From contig NZ_BCQP01000020.1 of the NCBI RefSeq assembly GCF_001552135.1, positions 1 to 64,000 on the forward strand: a DNA stretch of 64,000 nt, given 5' to 3'. Below, piece after piece: positions 55,679 through 64,000 of this stretch. The position numbers were made by a program, and so were the translations under genes. The notes under the pieces are model-generated. The model was not told where the DNA came from. It saw only the letters and a list, made by a program, of their open reading frames with translations, and did not search any database. Within the stretch, counting starts at the first letter, position 1, and every line of letters starts with the position of its first letter. This DNA is from Actinomadura chibensis NBRC 106107. Its GTDB lineage: Bacteria; Actinomycetota; Actinomycetes; Streptosporangiales; Streptosporangiaceae.

Positions 55679-56358
55679 GCGGACGGGCGGGGCGCGTAGT
55701 CGTCCACGTACTCCTGGCCGGACAGCCGCTGGATCGCCTCCATGATCTCGTCGGTGACGTCCCGCGCGGCCCGGCCGCGCGGGACGCCCGCGTCCCGGCC
55801 GCGGAAGGTCAGCGGCGGGCCGATGCGCAGCCCGATCCGGCCCGGGCGCGGGACGGCCCGGCCGAGCGGCTGCACCCGGTCGGTGCCCTCGATCGCCACC
55901 GGGACGACCGGCGCCCCGGTCCGCAGCGCGAGCCGCGCGACGCCCGTCCGGCCCCGGTAGAGCCGCCCGTCCGGGGAGCGGGTGCCCTCCGGGTGGATCG
56001 CGAACACGCCGCCGCGCTCCAGCACCGCCGCCGAGGTGTCGAGCGCGTCGAGCGCGGCGCGCCCGCCCGACCGGTCCACCGCGATCGCGCCGACGCCGCG
56101 GAACAGCGCCGCGATCGCCCGGCCCCGCACGCCCGCCCCGGTGAAGTACTCGTGCTTGCCGAGGAAGTGCACCCGGCGCGGCACCATCAGCGGCAGGACG
56201 AACGAGTCCAGGAACGAGAGGTGGTTCGCCGCGAGGATCACCGGCCCGATCCGCGGGACGTGCGCGAGCCCGCTCACCCGGGGCAGGAACGCGACCCGCA
56301 TCGCGGGCCCCATCAGGACGTGCTTCAGCAGCGGGTAGACCAGGCGCTCGGGTTCCAT
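55675..56358 (-). CDS. 1-acyl-sn-glycerol-3-phosphate acyltransferase (PlsC family)
   Basis: 227 residues from ATG 56358; the ribosome site is weak. Motif I is NHLSFLDSFVLP (N-H-x4-D), motif III FAIHPEGTRSPDG, with VGAIAVDRSGG between them and a final VPVAIEGTD block. It transfers an acyl chain to lysophosphatidate at the membrane. The C-terminal DVTDEIMEAIQRLSGQEYVD is typical of actinobacterial PlsC proteins. Confidence 0.92.
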   Translation of the reverse strand: MEPERLVYPLLKHVLMGPAMRVAFLPRVSGLAHVPRIGPVILAANHLSFLDSFVLPLMVPRRVHFLGKHEYFTGAGVRGRAIAALFRGVGAIAVDRSGGRAALDALDTSAAVLERGGVFAIHPEGTRSPDGRLYRGRTGVARLALRTGAPVVPVAIEGTDRVQPLGRAVPRPGRIGLRIGPPLTFRGRDAGVPRGRAARDVTDEIMEAIQRLSGQEYVDDYAPRPSA

Positions 56359-56469
56359 GTCCGAGAAGTTATGTTCCGGCGTTCCGCCGCCGCCCGTCGC
56401 GCCCGAAACAAGAACGCACTCGTGGACCTTGTAGGGGGCCGCGCTTGCCACCCGGCCGGGGACGGGATA

Positions 56470-57093
56470 TCAGCCCGAGGCGGCGGCGTACTGCTGCCGG
56501 ATCACCTTGCGGACCGCCGGGGCCGCGGGCCCCGACCGCGCCGTCAGCTCCGCGATCCGCCGCCGGTGCCGCCGCCGGTCCGCGCCCGGCAGGACGGTCT
56601 TCAGCTCGCCCGCCGCCGCGAGCGCCACCGCCGCCGCGTCGTAGCTGTTCACGTGCGCCACCGGGCGCCCGCGCAGCGCCGACGACGCCCCGCCCCACAG
56701 CGACTTCACGACCCGGTGGTCGCGCACGGTGACCTCGTGCCGGGGGAACAGCCCGAGGACCCGGCGGGTGCGCACCCGGACGAAGCCGTCGCGGGCCAGC
56801 TCGTCGCGGACGGCGGCGACGATGGCCCGCGCGTCCTTGCGCACCCAGTGCTGCCACGACCGGGGGCGGGACGCCGCGATCTGCGCCAGCACCCCGTACG
56901 GGTCGTCGCCCGGCGTCCCCGGGACGGGCCGCCGCCGCTCCTCGCCGAGCCTGCCGTCCAGGTACAGCTCGGTCAGCGCGGCGGCGCGCAGCACGTAGCC
57001 GAGCCGCGCGCCGCCCCTGCTCATCCGCTGTCTGCGCACGTCGTAGGCCAGCAGGAACATCCGCGCCGGCAGCGTCTCCGGAACCTCGACCAT
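56470..57093 (-). CDS. GPP34 (GOLPH3)-family phosphoprotein
   Basis: 207 residues. LPARMFLLAYDVRRQRMSRG, followed by GYVLRAAALTELYLDGRLGE, is the standard opening of bacterial GPP34-domain proteins, relatives of the Golgi PI4P-binding protein GOLPH3. A basic C-terminus (DRRRHRRRIAELTARSG) could contact acidic lipids. The bacterial role is unknown; membrane association is plausible. It is the third gene of a leftward set with an SPFH protein and a small ribbon-helix-helix-like protein, 2 bp from the latter. Confidence 0.85.
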   Translation of the reverse strand: MVEVPETLPARMFLLAYDVRRQRMSRGGARLGYVLRAAALTELYLDGRLGEERRRPVPGTPGDDPYGVLAQIAASRPRSWQHWVRKDARAIVAAVRDELARDGFVRVRTRRVLGLFPRHEVTVRDHRVVKSLWGGASSALRGRPVAHVNSYDAAAVALAAAGELKTVLPGADRRRHRRRIAELTARSGPAAPAVRKVIRQQYAAASG

Positions 57094-57095
57094 CG

Positions 57096-57413
57096 TCAGT
57101 CCTCGCCCCCGCCGCGCGGCGGGTCATGCTCGTCGTGCTCGTCCTCGGTGCCTGTTCGGGTGTCGGTCTGATCGCCGGGCTCGGTGTCGGGGCGGCGGTC
57201 GGGCCCGGTGTCGGGCGCGGCCTTGCGGGGGCGGCCGCGGCCGCGCATCCGGCCCGCCGTGCCGGGCATGCGGCCCGCGTCGGCGAGCGCCCGCCGCAGC
57301 AGGAACTCGATCTGCGCGTTGGTGCTGCGCAGCTCGTCCCCGGCCCACCGGACCAGCGCGTCGTGCACCGCCGGGTCGAGCCGCAGCAGGATCTTCTTCC
57401 GCTCAGCCACCAC
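57096..57413 (-). CDS. Small ribbon-helix-helix-like protein with acidic tail
   Basis: 105 residues from GTG 57413 (a second GTG follows). The first 50 residues, ERKKILLRLDPAVHDALVRW then LRSTNAQIEFLLRRAL, fit an Arc/MetJ-type ribbon-helix-helix DNA-binding fold: one strand and two helices. A Gly-Arg linker (RMRGRGRPRK, AT-hook-like) and an acidic tail (EDEHDEHD) follow. Such proteins often autoregulate their operon. It starts 3 bp after the SPFH gene, whose promoter region contains a 16-bp palindrome it could bind. Confidence 0.7.
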   Translation of the reverse strand: MVAERKKILLRLDPAVHDALVRWAGDELRSTNAQIEFLLRRALADAGRMPGTAGRMRGRGRPRKAAPDTGPDRRPDTEPGDQTDTRTGTEDEHDEHDPPRGGGED

Positions 57414-57416
57414 GGG

Positions 57417-58328
57417 TCACTGGTAGAGGCTGCCGGCGTTGACCACCGGCTGGGCGTCCCGGTCGGCGCACAGCACGACCAGGAGGTTGCTGACCATGGC
57501 GGCCTTGCGCTCCTCGTCCAGCTCGACCACGTCCTCCTCGTCCAGCCGGTCGAGGGCGAGCTGCACCATCCCGACCGCGCCCTCGACGATCCGCTGCCGC
57601 GCCGCGACGACCGCGCCCGCCTGCTGGCGGCGCAGCATCGCCTGCGCGATCTCCGGGGCGTAGGCGAGCCGGGTGATCCGCGACTCGATGATGTCCACCC
57701 CGGCGGACGCGACCCGCTGCGCCAGCTCCTCGGAGAGCTGCGCGGTGATCTCGTCGGCGTTGTCGCGCAGGGACGTGCGGTCGTGCGCGTCGTAGGGGAA
57801 GCTGCCCGCGATGTGCCGGACGGCCGCCTCCGTCTGGAACGCGACGAACTCGACGAAGTCGTCCACCTCGAACACGGCGCGGGCGGTGTCGGCGACCTGC
57901 CAGACGACCACGGCCGAGATCTCGATCGGGTTGCCGTCCAGGTCGTTGACCTTGGCGAGGCCCGTCTCGTGGTTGCGGATCCGCGTGGACACCCTGCTCC
58001 GCTCGGTCAGCGGGTTCACCCACCGCAGGCCGTCGGTGCGGACCGTCCCCTTGTACCGGCCGAGCAGTTGCAGCACCCGCGCCTCGTTCGGCGCCACCGG
58101 CGTGAGCCCGGCGAGCAGCACGAGCCCGGCCAGCCCGAGCACCACCCCGGCCGCGATGCCCGCCGCGAGCGCGGCGGTCCCGCCGGTCGCGACGCCCGCG
58201 AGCACCGCGGCGGCGGCCAGCGCGAGCAGCACCAGCGCGAGCGCGAGCATCGTCCAGCCGCCGCGGTCCCCGGCGGGCCGCTCCGCGATCTTGGGGCGGG
58301 GCATGTCCACCTTCGTCGTCGCGTCCAT
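57417..58328 (-). CDS. SPFH/band 7 (stomatin-like) membrane protein
   Basis: 303 residues from ATG 58328. After about 25 N-terminal residues there are two hydrophobic segments ([20 protein letters not shown] and the [20 protein letters not shown] block). The SPFH domain then runs from [20 protein letters not shown] through [20 protein letters not shown] to [22 protein letters not shown]-terminal helical part is rich in Ala, Arg and Glu. SPFH proteins form large ring or microdomain scaffolds in the membrane. It heads an operon with the ribbon-helix-helix and GPP34 genes. Confidence 0.92.
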   Translation of the reverse strand: MDATTKVDMPRPKIAERPAGDRGGWTMLALALVLLALAAAAVLAGVATGGTAALAAGIAAGVVLGLAGLVLLAGLTPVAPNEARVLQLLGRYKGTVRTDGLRWVNPLTERSRVSTRIRNHETGLAKVNDLDGNPIEISAVVVWQVADTARAVFEVDDFVEFVAFQTEAAVRHIAGSFPYDAHDRTSLRDNADEITAQLSEELAQRVASAGVDIIESRITRLAYAPEIAQAMLRRQQAGAVVAARQRIVEGAVGMVQLALDRLDEEDVVELDEERKAAMVSNLLVVLCADRDAQPVVNAGSLYQ

Positions 58329-58364
58329 CCTGTCCCCCTCGTCCTGAGTTATCGTGAATCTAGC

Positions 58365-58380
58365 AAAGTGATATCACTTT
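58365..58380. promoter_or_regulatory. 16-bp perfect palindrome upstream of the SPFH operon
   Basis: AAAGTGATATCACTTT, 37 bp before the SPFH start, in a distinctly AT-rich patch that also must hold the promoter. It is a strong operator candidate; the ribbon-helix-helix product of the same operon is the simplest ligand. Confidence 0.7.
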
Positions 58381-58439
58381 TTTCAAACGAGGGGTTCCGC
58401 CCGTCCCGGTCCGGTGCGGGCCGGGACGGGCCGGGGCGG

Positions 58440-59990
58440 TCACGGCGCCGGGACGAGGTCGGGCTCCTCGGGCTCCTGCGCCGCCGGGATGACCTTCGGC
58501 ACGTTCCGCAGCGTGACCAGCGCGAACACGGCCACCAGGGCGGCGAGCCCGGCGCTGCACACGAGGGCGGCGTGCATCCCGTCCACGAAGGCGTTCCGGG
58601 CCGCGTCGGCGAGCTGGCCGCCGAGCGTCCCGGGCAGCCGCGCCGCCGTCTGGAGCGCCGCGCCGAGCGAGTCGCGGGCGGCGGCCGCGGCGGGCGCGGG
58701 CGTCCCGGCGGGCAGGTCGAGGACGTTGCGGTACACCGCGTTCAGGACGCTGCCGAGCACCGCCATCCCGAGCGCGCCGCCGAGCTCGGTCGCGGTCTCG
58801 GAGATCGCCGACGCGGCGCCGGAGCGGGCCTTCGGCACCGACGCGAGGACGGTGTCGGCGGTGACGGTCATCGCGAGGCCCATCCCGATCCCGGCGAGGA
58901 TCATCGCGGGGAGCATCACCGTCCAGTAGGCGGGGTGGAGCCCGATCGTCAGGTAGATCGCGAACCCGGTCGCCGAGACCAGCATCCCGGCGGCGACGAC
59001 CCGGGCCCGGCCCAGCGCGGAGATCAGCGGCGGGGCCAGCACCGCGCCGCCGACCATCGCCCCGGCCGCGCCGGGCAGCCCCGCGAGCCCCGCCTTCAGC
59101 GGCGACCAGCCGAGCGCGAGCTGGAAGTACAGCGAGAAGATCAGCGACTGGGCGACCAGCGTGAACATCGCGAACATGTTGGTGCCGATCGAGCCGCTGA
59201 ACGCGGCGTCGCGGAACAGCCGGACGTCGATCAGCGGCTCCTCCAGCCGGGTCTGCCGGACGAAGAACGCCGCCAGCGCCACCGCGCCCGCCACGGCGGA
59301 GACGTAGATCTGGACGTGGCCCGGCCCGTGCGCCGCGGCCTCCTTGATCGCGTACACCAGGCCGAGGACGCCGACCGCCGACAGCGGCACGCTCGCGAGG
59401 TCCAGCCGTCCCGGCACCGGGTTGCGCGACTCGACCAGCACGAACGCTCCCGCGACCAGCGCCACCGCCATGATCGGCACGTTGATCAGGAAGACCGAGC
59501 CCCACCAGAAGTGGTCCAGCAGCGCGCCGCCGATGACCGGGCCGAGCCCGACCGCGAGCCCGGCGACGCCGGAGAACGCGCCGACCGCCATCGTCCGCTC
59601 CCTGCCGTCGGTGAACGCCCGGCGGATCAGCGACAGGCACGACGGCATCAGCGTCGCGCCCGCGACGCCGAGCACCGCGCGGGCCGCGATCAGCAGCTCC
59701 GCGCTCGGCGCGTACGCGGTCACGGCGGACGCGGCGGCGAACAGCGCCGTCCCCATCAGCAGCAGCTTCTTGTGCCCGATCCGGTCGCCGACGCCGCCCA
59801 TGGTGATCAGCAGCCCGGCGAGCGCGAAGCCGTAGGCGTCCGCGATCCACAGGATCTGGGTGGACGAGGGGTGCAGGTCGGCGCTCAGGTGCGGCACGGC
59901 CTGGTTGAGCGCGGTCAGGTCGATGTTCGGCACGAGCGCGACCAGCAGGCAGATCGCGAAGGTGCCCCACTTACGGGCTGAGGTGTTCAT
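58440..59990 (-). CDS. MFS transporter, DHA2 type
   Basis: 516 residues from ATG 59990. Helix 1 is TFAICLLVALVPNIDLTALN, an Asp-containing DHA2 form. LLITMGGVGDRIGHKKLLLM is motif A, and AVLGVAGATLMPSCLSL and GLAVGLGPVIGGALLDHFWW (motif C) follow. About 14 helices and a Pro/Glu-rich tail complete it. It resembles actinobacterial multidrug or antiseptic pumps. No divergent regulator is present; the AfsR-type gene lies upstream on the same strand, 182 bp away. Confidence 0.92.
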   Translation of the reverse strand: MNTSARKWGTFAICLLVALVPNIDLTALNQAVPHLSADLHPSSTQILWIADAYGFALAGLLITMGGVGDRIGHKKLLLMGTALFAAASAVTAYAPSAELLIAARAVLGVAGATLMPSCLSLIRRAFTDGRERTMAVGAFSGVAGLAVGLGPVIGGALLDHFWWGSVFLINVPIMAVALVAGAFVLVESRNPVPGRLDLASVPLSAVGVLGLVYAIKEAAAHGPGHVQIYVSAVAGAVALAAFFVRQTRLEEPLIDVRLFRDAAFSGSIGTNMFAMFTLVAQSLIFSLYFQLALGWSPLKAGLAGLPGAAGAMVGGAVLAPPLISALGRARVVAAGMLVSATGFAIYLTIGLHPAYWTVMLPAMILAGIGMGLAMTVTADTVLASVPKARSGAASAISETATELGGALGMAVLGSVLNAVYRNVLDLPAGTPAPAAAAARDSLGAALQTAARLPGTLGGQLADAARNAFVDGMHAALVCSAGLAALVAVFALVTLRNVPKVIPAAQEPEEPDLVPAP

Positions 59991-60070
59991 GCGCCAAATG
60001 TCGCGACCAGCACTGACCAACCACGCACCATCCACTGACAGCCCCCACCACCCGCCAGCGCCCCACCCAT

Positions 60071-60168
60071 CCGGCCGTCAGTGGCGTGCTCGCCGGGCTG
60101 TCTACGGTGCGCCCGTCCGGCTGTCAGGGCGGCCCGTCCGTCCGGCCGTCAGCGGCGTGCTCGTCCGG
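60071..60168. repeat. Direct repeats in the region between MFS and AfsR-type genes
   Basis: CCGGCCGTCAGTGGCGTGCT at 60071 recurs as CCGGCCGTCAGCGGCGTGCT at 60142, each followed by CG(C/T)CCGG. A partial CCGGCTGTCAG copy lies at 60117. No regulator site is recognised; slippage is the simplest source. Confidence 0.6.
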
Positions 60169-60172
60169 TGGG

Positions 60173-63100
60173 TCAGGGGGTGGTGCCGTCGGCGCGGGCC
60201 AGGGCGAGTGCTTCGCCGTGGGGGAGGGCGGCGCCGCGGCCGAACTCGGCGTCGAAGACGTCGTCCTTGAGAGCGTTCTTGACCTGCGACGACACGTGGG
60301 CGACGGCGGGGTCGGCGGGGAGTCGGCCGCCGTTCGCGGCGGCGGCCGTGCCGAGCAGCAGCGCGGCCCGGCGCGCGTCGCCCTCGGCGAGCGCCACGGC
60401 CGCCAGCCCGGCCGCCGCGAACGCGCGGTGCCGGAAGACCGGATGGTCGAACGCCGTGTCCAGCGACTCGTGCAGCAGCTCCCGCGCCCGCTCCACGTCG
60501 CCCTCGGCGAGCGCGACCCAGGCGAGCCCGGTCACCGCCGTCCCCCGGACCGCGACGGCGATGAACCGCTCGGACGCGTACCCCGTCAGCGCCGTCTCGT
60601 ACAGCCGCCGCGCGCCGGCCGTGTCGCCGCCGAGCCGCGCGACGTCGCCGAGCCCCTGGTAGCCGCCCGCGACCTTGTCCGGCGTCCCGGCCCGGCGGGC
60701 CAGCTCGACGCCCCGCTCGAACGCGGCCCGCGCCTCGTCCAGCTCCCCGCCGTGCAGGTGGACGTAGGCGCGCTGGTAGAGCAGGTCGGCGGTGTCCTCC
60801 AGCGCGCCGAGCAGCTCCATCTGCCCCAGCGCCTCGTCCAGCAGGGCGAGCGCCCGCTCCCGGTCGCCGCGCCAGTCCGCGATCTGCGCGAGGGTGTCGA
60901 GCGAGTTCGCCGCGCCCCACCGGTCGCCGCACTCGCGGAACCCGCGCGCCGCCTCCGCGCAGGCGCGCTCCGCCCCGGCCATGTCCCCCGCGAACTGGGC
61001 GACGAAGCCGTCGCTCATCTTCACCAGCGCCCGCGACCAGGCGTCGTCCCCGATCTGCTGGGCGAACACCGCGTTGTCGGTGCGCTCGGGCCCGGCCGCG
61101 AGCGCCCACATGACGATCGCCACCGGATACCGCAGCCGGCGCCTGATCCCGTGCAGGACCGTCTCCGCCCGGTCCAGCCACGCCACCGCCTGCTCGCCGG
61201 ACACGCCGCCCGACACGGCGTTCGTGACGCAGAGGACGTACTCCTCTTCCAGCCCGTCCGGGGGGTCGGCGCCGACCGCGTCCAGTAGCGCGGCCGCCAG
61301 CGGCGCGCCCTCCACCCGGCCGCGCAGCCACCAGTACCACGACAGCGCCGCGGTCAGCCGCAGCGCGAGCGCCGGGTCCGGCCGGATCGAGCGGCGCAGC
61401 GCCGCGTGCAGGTTCCCGTGGTCGGCCGCGAGCAGCGTCAGCCATTCGAGCTGCTCGGCGGTCCGCAGCAGCGGGTCGGCGCGCCCGGCCAGCGCGAGGA
61501 AGTACTCGGCGTGCGCCCGCTCGAACCGCTCGGTCTCCCCGGCCTCGGCGAGCCGCTCCGCGCAGAACGCGCGGACCGTGTCCAGCATCCGGTACCGGAC
61601 GCCGTCGCTCTGCAGCAGCGACTTGTCGGCGAGGCTCGCGACCGCGTCGGCCGCGTCGTCGTCCCGGCACACCCCGGCCGCGGCCTCCAGCGTGAACCCG
61701 CCGGAGAACACGGTGAGGCGGCAGGCGAGGGTCTGCTCGGCCGCGTCCAGCAGGTCCCAGCTCCACTCGACGACGGCGCGCAGCGTCTGGTGCCGGGGCG
61801 CGGCCGTCCGGTCGCCGCGCGACAGCAGCCGGAACCGGTCGTCCAGCCTGGTCGCGACGTCCCGCACCGGCAGCGACCGCAGCCGCGCCGCGGCCAGTTC
61901 GATCGCCAGCGGCAGGCCGTCCAGGGCCCGGCAGATCCGCAGGACGTCGCGCACGTTGCCCTCGTCCACCGCGAACCCGGGGCGCACCGCCTCCGCCCGG
62001 TCGAGGAACAGCCGCACCGCCGGGTACGCCGCGACCTCCCGGGCGGGCGCGCCCTCCGGCGGCAGCTCCAGCGGCGGCAGCGGGCGCAGCGCCTCGCCGG
62101 TGATCCCGAGCGCCTCCCGGCTGGTCGCGAGGACCCGCAGGTCCGGGCAGGCGCTCAGCAGCCGGTGCGCGAGGCCCGCGACGGACGCGACGACGTGCTC
62201 GCAGTTGTCCAGGACGAGCAGCACCCGCCGCCCGTCCAGCGCCGTCCGGACCCGCTCCACCGCGTCCGGCGCCCGCCCGCCCTGCGCCGGGAGCATCCCG
62301 CCCTCGCGCAACCCGAGCGCCCCCAGCAGCGCCTTCGGCACCTCGTCCGGCGCGACGGGTGCGAGGTCGACGAAGCAGACGTCGCCGCGCTCCCGCCCGG
62401 CCGCCTCGACCGCCAGCCGCGTCTTGCCCGCGCCGCCCGGGCCGAGCAGCGTGACGAGCCGCCCCTCCGCGAGCATCTTGCCGACCCGGCGGAGCTCCTC
62501 GTCCCTGCCGACGAAGCTCGTGAGCTGCGCCGGAAGGTTGGCCCGCGGCGCCCCGCCCCCATCGCCGCGGCCGCCGCGGTCGCCTCGGCCGTAGCGGTCG
62601 CCTAGGCCGCCGTGGTCGCCGCGCAGGATCGCGACGTGCACGTCCGCGAGCTCCCTGGACGGGTCGGCGCCGAGCTCCTCGGCGAGGATCCGCCGCCCGT
62701 CCTCGAACACCGCGAGCGCCTCCGCCTGCCGCCCGCACCCGTGCAGCGCCCTCATCAGCAGCGCCCGCGCCCGCTCCCGCAGCGGCCGCGCGTCCACCAG
62801 CTCGCGCAGCACCGGGACGACCGCCTCGGCCTCCCCGGTCGCGAGCCGCGCCGCGCCGTACTCCTCGACGACCGACGCCCGCTCCTCCTCCAGCCGCGCC
62901 GCCTGCGCCTCCGCGAAGGGCGCGCTCACGTCCGCCAGCGCGGGCCCCCGCCACAGCCCGAGCGCCTCCGCGAACAGCTCGGCCGCCACCTCGTGCCGCC
63001 CGGCCGCCAGCTCCCGCCGCCCGTCCTTCGCCAGCCGCTCGAACCGGAGGGCGTCGACGTCGTCCTCCCCGGCCACGATCCGGTACCCGGCCGGACGTCC

Positions 63101-63340
63101 CTCGACCAGCGCCGCGTCCCCGAGCCCCCGCCGCAGCCGCGACACCTGCGACTGCAGCGCGTTCGCGGCCCCGCTCGGCGGCTCGGCCCCGTACAGCCCG
63201 TCGATCAGCCGCTCGACCGGCACGACCCGTCCCGCGTCCAGCAGCAGCATCGCGAGCAGCGCCCGCACCGCCGGCCCGCCCACGCCCGCGACCGCCCCGC
63301 CGACCCGGGCCTCGACCGGCCCCAGAACCCCGAACCGCAT
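60173..63340 (-). CDS. AfsR/SARP-family regulator (BTAD - NB-ARC - TPR)
   Basis: 1055 residues from ATG 63340, with GGAGG 8 nt upstream. The N-terminal winged helix (MRFGVLGPVEARVGG, VPVERLIDGLYGAEPPSGAA, NALQSQVSRLRRGLG) joins a bacterial transcriptional activator domain (about 95-245). A Gly-Asp-Arg-rich linker (GDRYGRGDRGGRGDGGG) follows, then an NB-ARC ATPase with P-loop VTLLGPGGAGKTRLAVEAAG and RRVLLVLDNCEHVV. About 400 residues of tetratricopeptide-like helices end the protein. Proteins of this layout integrate signals to activate secondary metabolism. Its targets are not evident. It could act on the gene clusters here, but it lies about 18 kb from the nearest. Confidence 0.93.
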   Translation of the reverse strand: MRFGVLGPVEARVGGAVAGVGGPAVRALLAMLLLDAGRVVPVERLIDGLYGAEPPSGAANALQSQVSRLRRGLGDAALVEGRPAGYRIVAGEDDVDALRFERLAKDGRRELAAGRHEVAAELFAEALGLWRGPALADVSAPFAEAQAARLEEERASVVEEYGAARLATGEAEAVVPVLRELVDARPLRERARALLMRALHGCGRQAEALAVFEDGRRILAEELGADPSRELADVHVAILRGDHGGLGDRYGRGDRGGRGDGGGAPRANLPAQLTSFVGRDEELRRVGKMLAEGRLVTLLGPGGAGKTRLAVEAAGRERGDVCFVDLAPVAPDEVPKALLGALGLREGGMLPAQGGRAPDAVERVRTALDGRRVLLVLDNCEHVVASVAGLAHRLLSACPDLRVLATSREALGITGEALRPLPPLELPPEGAPAREVAAYPAVRLFLDRAEAVRPGFAVDEGNVRDVLRICRALDGLPLAIELAAARLRSLPVRDVATRLDDRFRLLSRGDRTAAPRHQTLRAVVEWSWDLLDAAEQTLACRLTVFSGGFTLEAAAGVCRDDDAADAVASLADKSLLQSDGVRYRMLDTVRAFCAERLAEAGETERFERAHAEYFLALAGRADPLLRTAEQLEWLTLLAADHGNLHAALRRSIRPDPALALRLTAALSWYWWLRGRVEGAPLAAALLDAVGADPPDGLEEEYVLCVTNAVSGGVSGEQAVAWLDRAETVLHGIRRRLRYPVAIVMWALAAGPERTDNAVFAQQIGDDAWSRALVKMSDGFVAQFAGDMAGAERACAEAARGFRECGDRWGAANSLDTLAQIADWRGDRERALALLDEALGQMELLGALEDTADLLYQRAYVHLHGGELDEARAAFERGVELARRAGTPDKVAGGYQGLGDVARLGGDTAGARRLYETALTGYASERFIAVAVRGTAVTGLAWVALAEGDVERARELLHESLDTAFDHPVFRHRAFAAAGLAAVALAEGDARRAALLLGTAAAANGGRLPADPAVAHVSSQVKNALKDDVFDAEFGRGAALPHGEALALARADGTTP

Positions 63341-63512
63341 CCCCCAATCCTCCCGCACGATCCCGATGATCCGGTTACGCGGCCACCTCGTCCAGAGCAG
63401 CCCTCACGCTTCTCCGAAAGCCACCGGCGAACACACCGAAAGCCCCCAACGAACGCGCGTCGGCAGCCTCCTCCGCGTCCCCGGAGCCGACGCACTGAAG
63501 CCAAGCCGGAAA

Positions 63513-63749
63513 GCGCCGTTTCCCGACGGTGAGCCGGTCCGCCTCCCCGGGCGGGGCGACGCCATCGCGAACGGCGCCGAGCCGAGCGTCGCCTCCGCGA
63601 CTTACGCGTCGAATCCACGGAGTTGACGGGCTGGAGCCAGATCAGGAGGCGCCGTTTCTCGACGGTGAGCCGGTCCGCCTTCCCGTGCGGGGGGACGCCA
63701 TCGCGAACGGGGCCGAGCCGAGCCGTCGCCTCCGCGACCTGTGCGTTGA
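63513..63749. repeat. Imperfect tandem duplication of about 100 bp
   Basis: GCGCCGTTTC at 63513 and 63649 starts two blocks with GACGGTGAGCCGGTCCGCCT and CGACGCC/GGACGCCATCGCGAACG in common, ending CGCCTCCGCGAC at 63601 and 63738. The offset is 136-137 bp with scattered substitutions. It could be a decayed repeat family or gene remnant. Confidence 0.75.
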
Positions 63750-63945
63750 ACGTCCCGGCCAGCCGTCCGGCGATCTCGGGGAGGATGCAGCCGCCGTACT
63801 TCGCCTGCAGCGGGGGCGCGCAATCCCGTCCCGCTGAACGAGCCCTGAGCGATCTTGCCAGCCAGCAGCCCGCACCGGGACGTGAGGAAGCGGCGCGAAC
63901 TCACCAATTCAGTGATGTCACGTCAATAATTCTCCTGATTTCTAT

Positions 63946-63959
63946 ATCCCATCTGGGAT
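63946..63959. promoter_or_regulatory. Palindrome ATCCCA-TC-TGGGAT
   Basis: Perfect 6-bp arms in an AT-rich region. It shares 13 bases (TATCCCATCTGGG) with the element upstream of the LAL regulator at 48517-48529. Confidence 0.4.
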
Positions 63960-64000
63960 GAACGTTTTGGCGGTGATTTCTGCGTCGGGATCGAGATCGG

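Larger units (their letters stand above)
63341..64000. other. 660-bp region without a convincing gene
   Basis: Upstream of the AfsR-type gene. It holds an imperfect direct repeat (63513-63612 and 63649-63749) and, from 63899 on, a distinctly AT-rich promoter-like stretch with a palindrome at 63946-63959. Open frames across the repeat have the low-complexity Arg/Pro/Ser look of shadow frames. A short frame beginning ATG at 63958 runs off the edge and is too short to judge. Confidence 0.5.

Noticed and set aside
63958..64000. Start of a rightward gene at the right edge
   Set aside because: Only about 14 codons are visible, with no good ribosome site and a palindrome overlapping the ATG.

Overview
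The window comes from a very GC-rich actinobacterium. Codon third positions are almost all G or C, GTG starts are common, Shine-Dalgarno sites are strong, and the families are typical of the phylum (LAL and AfsR/SARP regulators, F420/PPOX proteins, SapB-type lanthipeptides). Thermomonosporaceae or Streptosporangiales would fit, but this is inference from gene content only.

Layout. 1-8534 is mostly housekeeping or catabolic genes: a partial GrpE-like protein, an ACT protein, a PfkB sugar kinase divergent from a class II aldolase, a PPOX protein, an ADP-ribosylglycohydrolase, an AraC regulator divergent from a DUF2000 protein, an acyl-CoA dehydrogenase, a small unknown, a quinone-type oxidoreductase and a secreted collagen-like protein. 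8799-35649 is a nonribosomal peptide locus. sbnA-sbnB (2,3-diaminopropionate synthesis) run leftward. A free-standing adenylation core, three NRPS genes, an MbtH-like protein, a GNAT acetyltransferase and a type II thioesterase run rightward, mostly with 4-nt overlaps. 35734-38172 holds a secreted S1 protease and a second ornithine-cyclodeaminase-family gene. 38458-45281 is a SapB/AmfS-like class III lanthipeptide locus: orphan response regulator, heterodimeric ABC exporter, 36-residue precursor and LanKC. 45524-63340 holds a large LAL regulator, a glycosyltransferase, a CocE-type hydrolase, a mechanosensitive channel, a TetR/MFS pair, an acyltransferase, an SPFH - ribbon-helix-helix - GPP34 operon, a second MFS pump and an AfsR-type regulator. 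63341-64000 has no convincing gene.

The most notable feature is a split adenylation domain. The free-standing protein at 11071-12573 carries motifs A1-A8 but stops before A9-A10. Module 2 of the first NRPS has no adenylation core: its condensation domain runs directly into an A9-A10 fragment, with the catalytic lysine, and then a carrier domain. The two pieces meet at the same point with no visible overlap or gap, so they look like halves of one enzyme made from two genes. The pocket residues of the free-standing half (D-I-W-E-I-T-A-D-D) match the diaminobutyrate/diaminopropionate type, and the neighbouring sbnA/sbnB genes would make diaminopropionate (Dap).

Assembly line: C-A-T / C-[A tail]-T / C-A-T-E // C-A-T / C-A-T-E // C-A-T-TE. 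The predicted backbone is X1-Dap-D-Thr-X4-D-Thr-X6. Both Thr modules carry the D-F-W-N-V-G-M-V-H threonine code and an epimerase, and both following condensation domains start in the DCL style. X6 looks aliphatic (D-A-Y-F-L-G-A-T-Y). X1 and X4 are unassigned.
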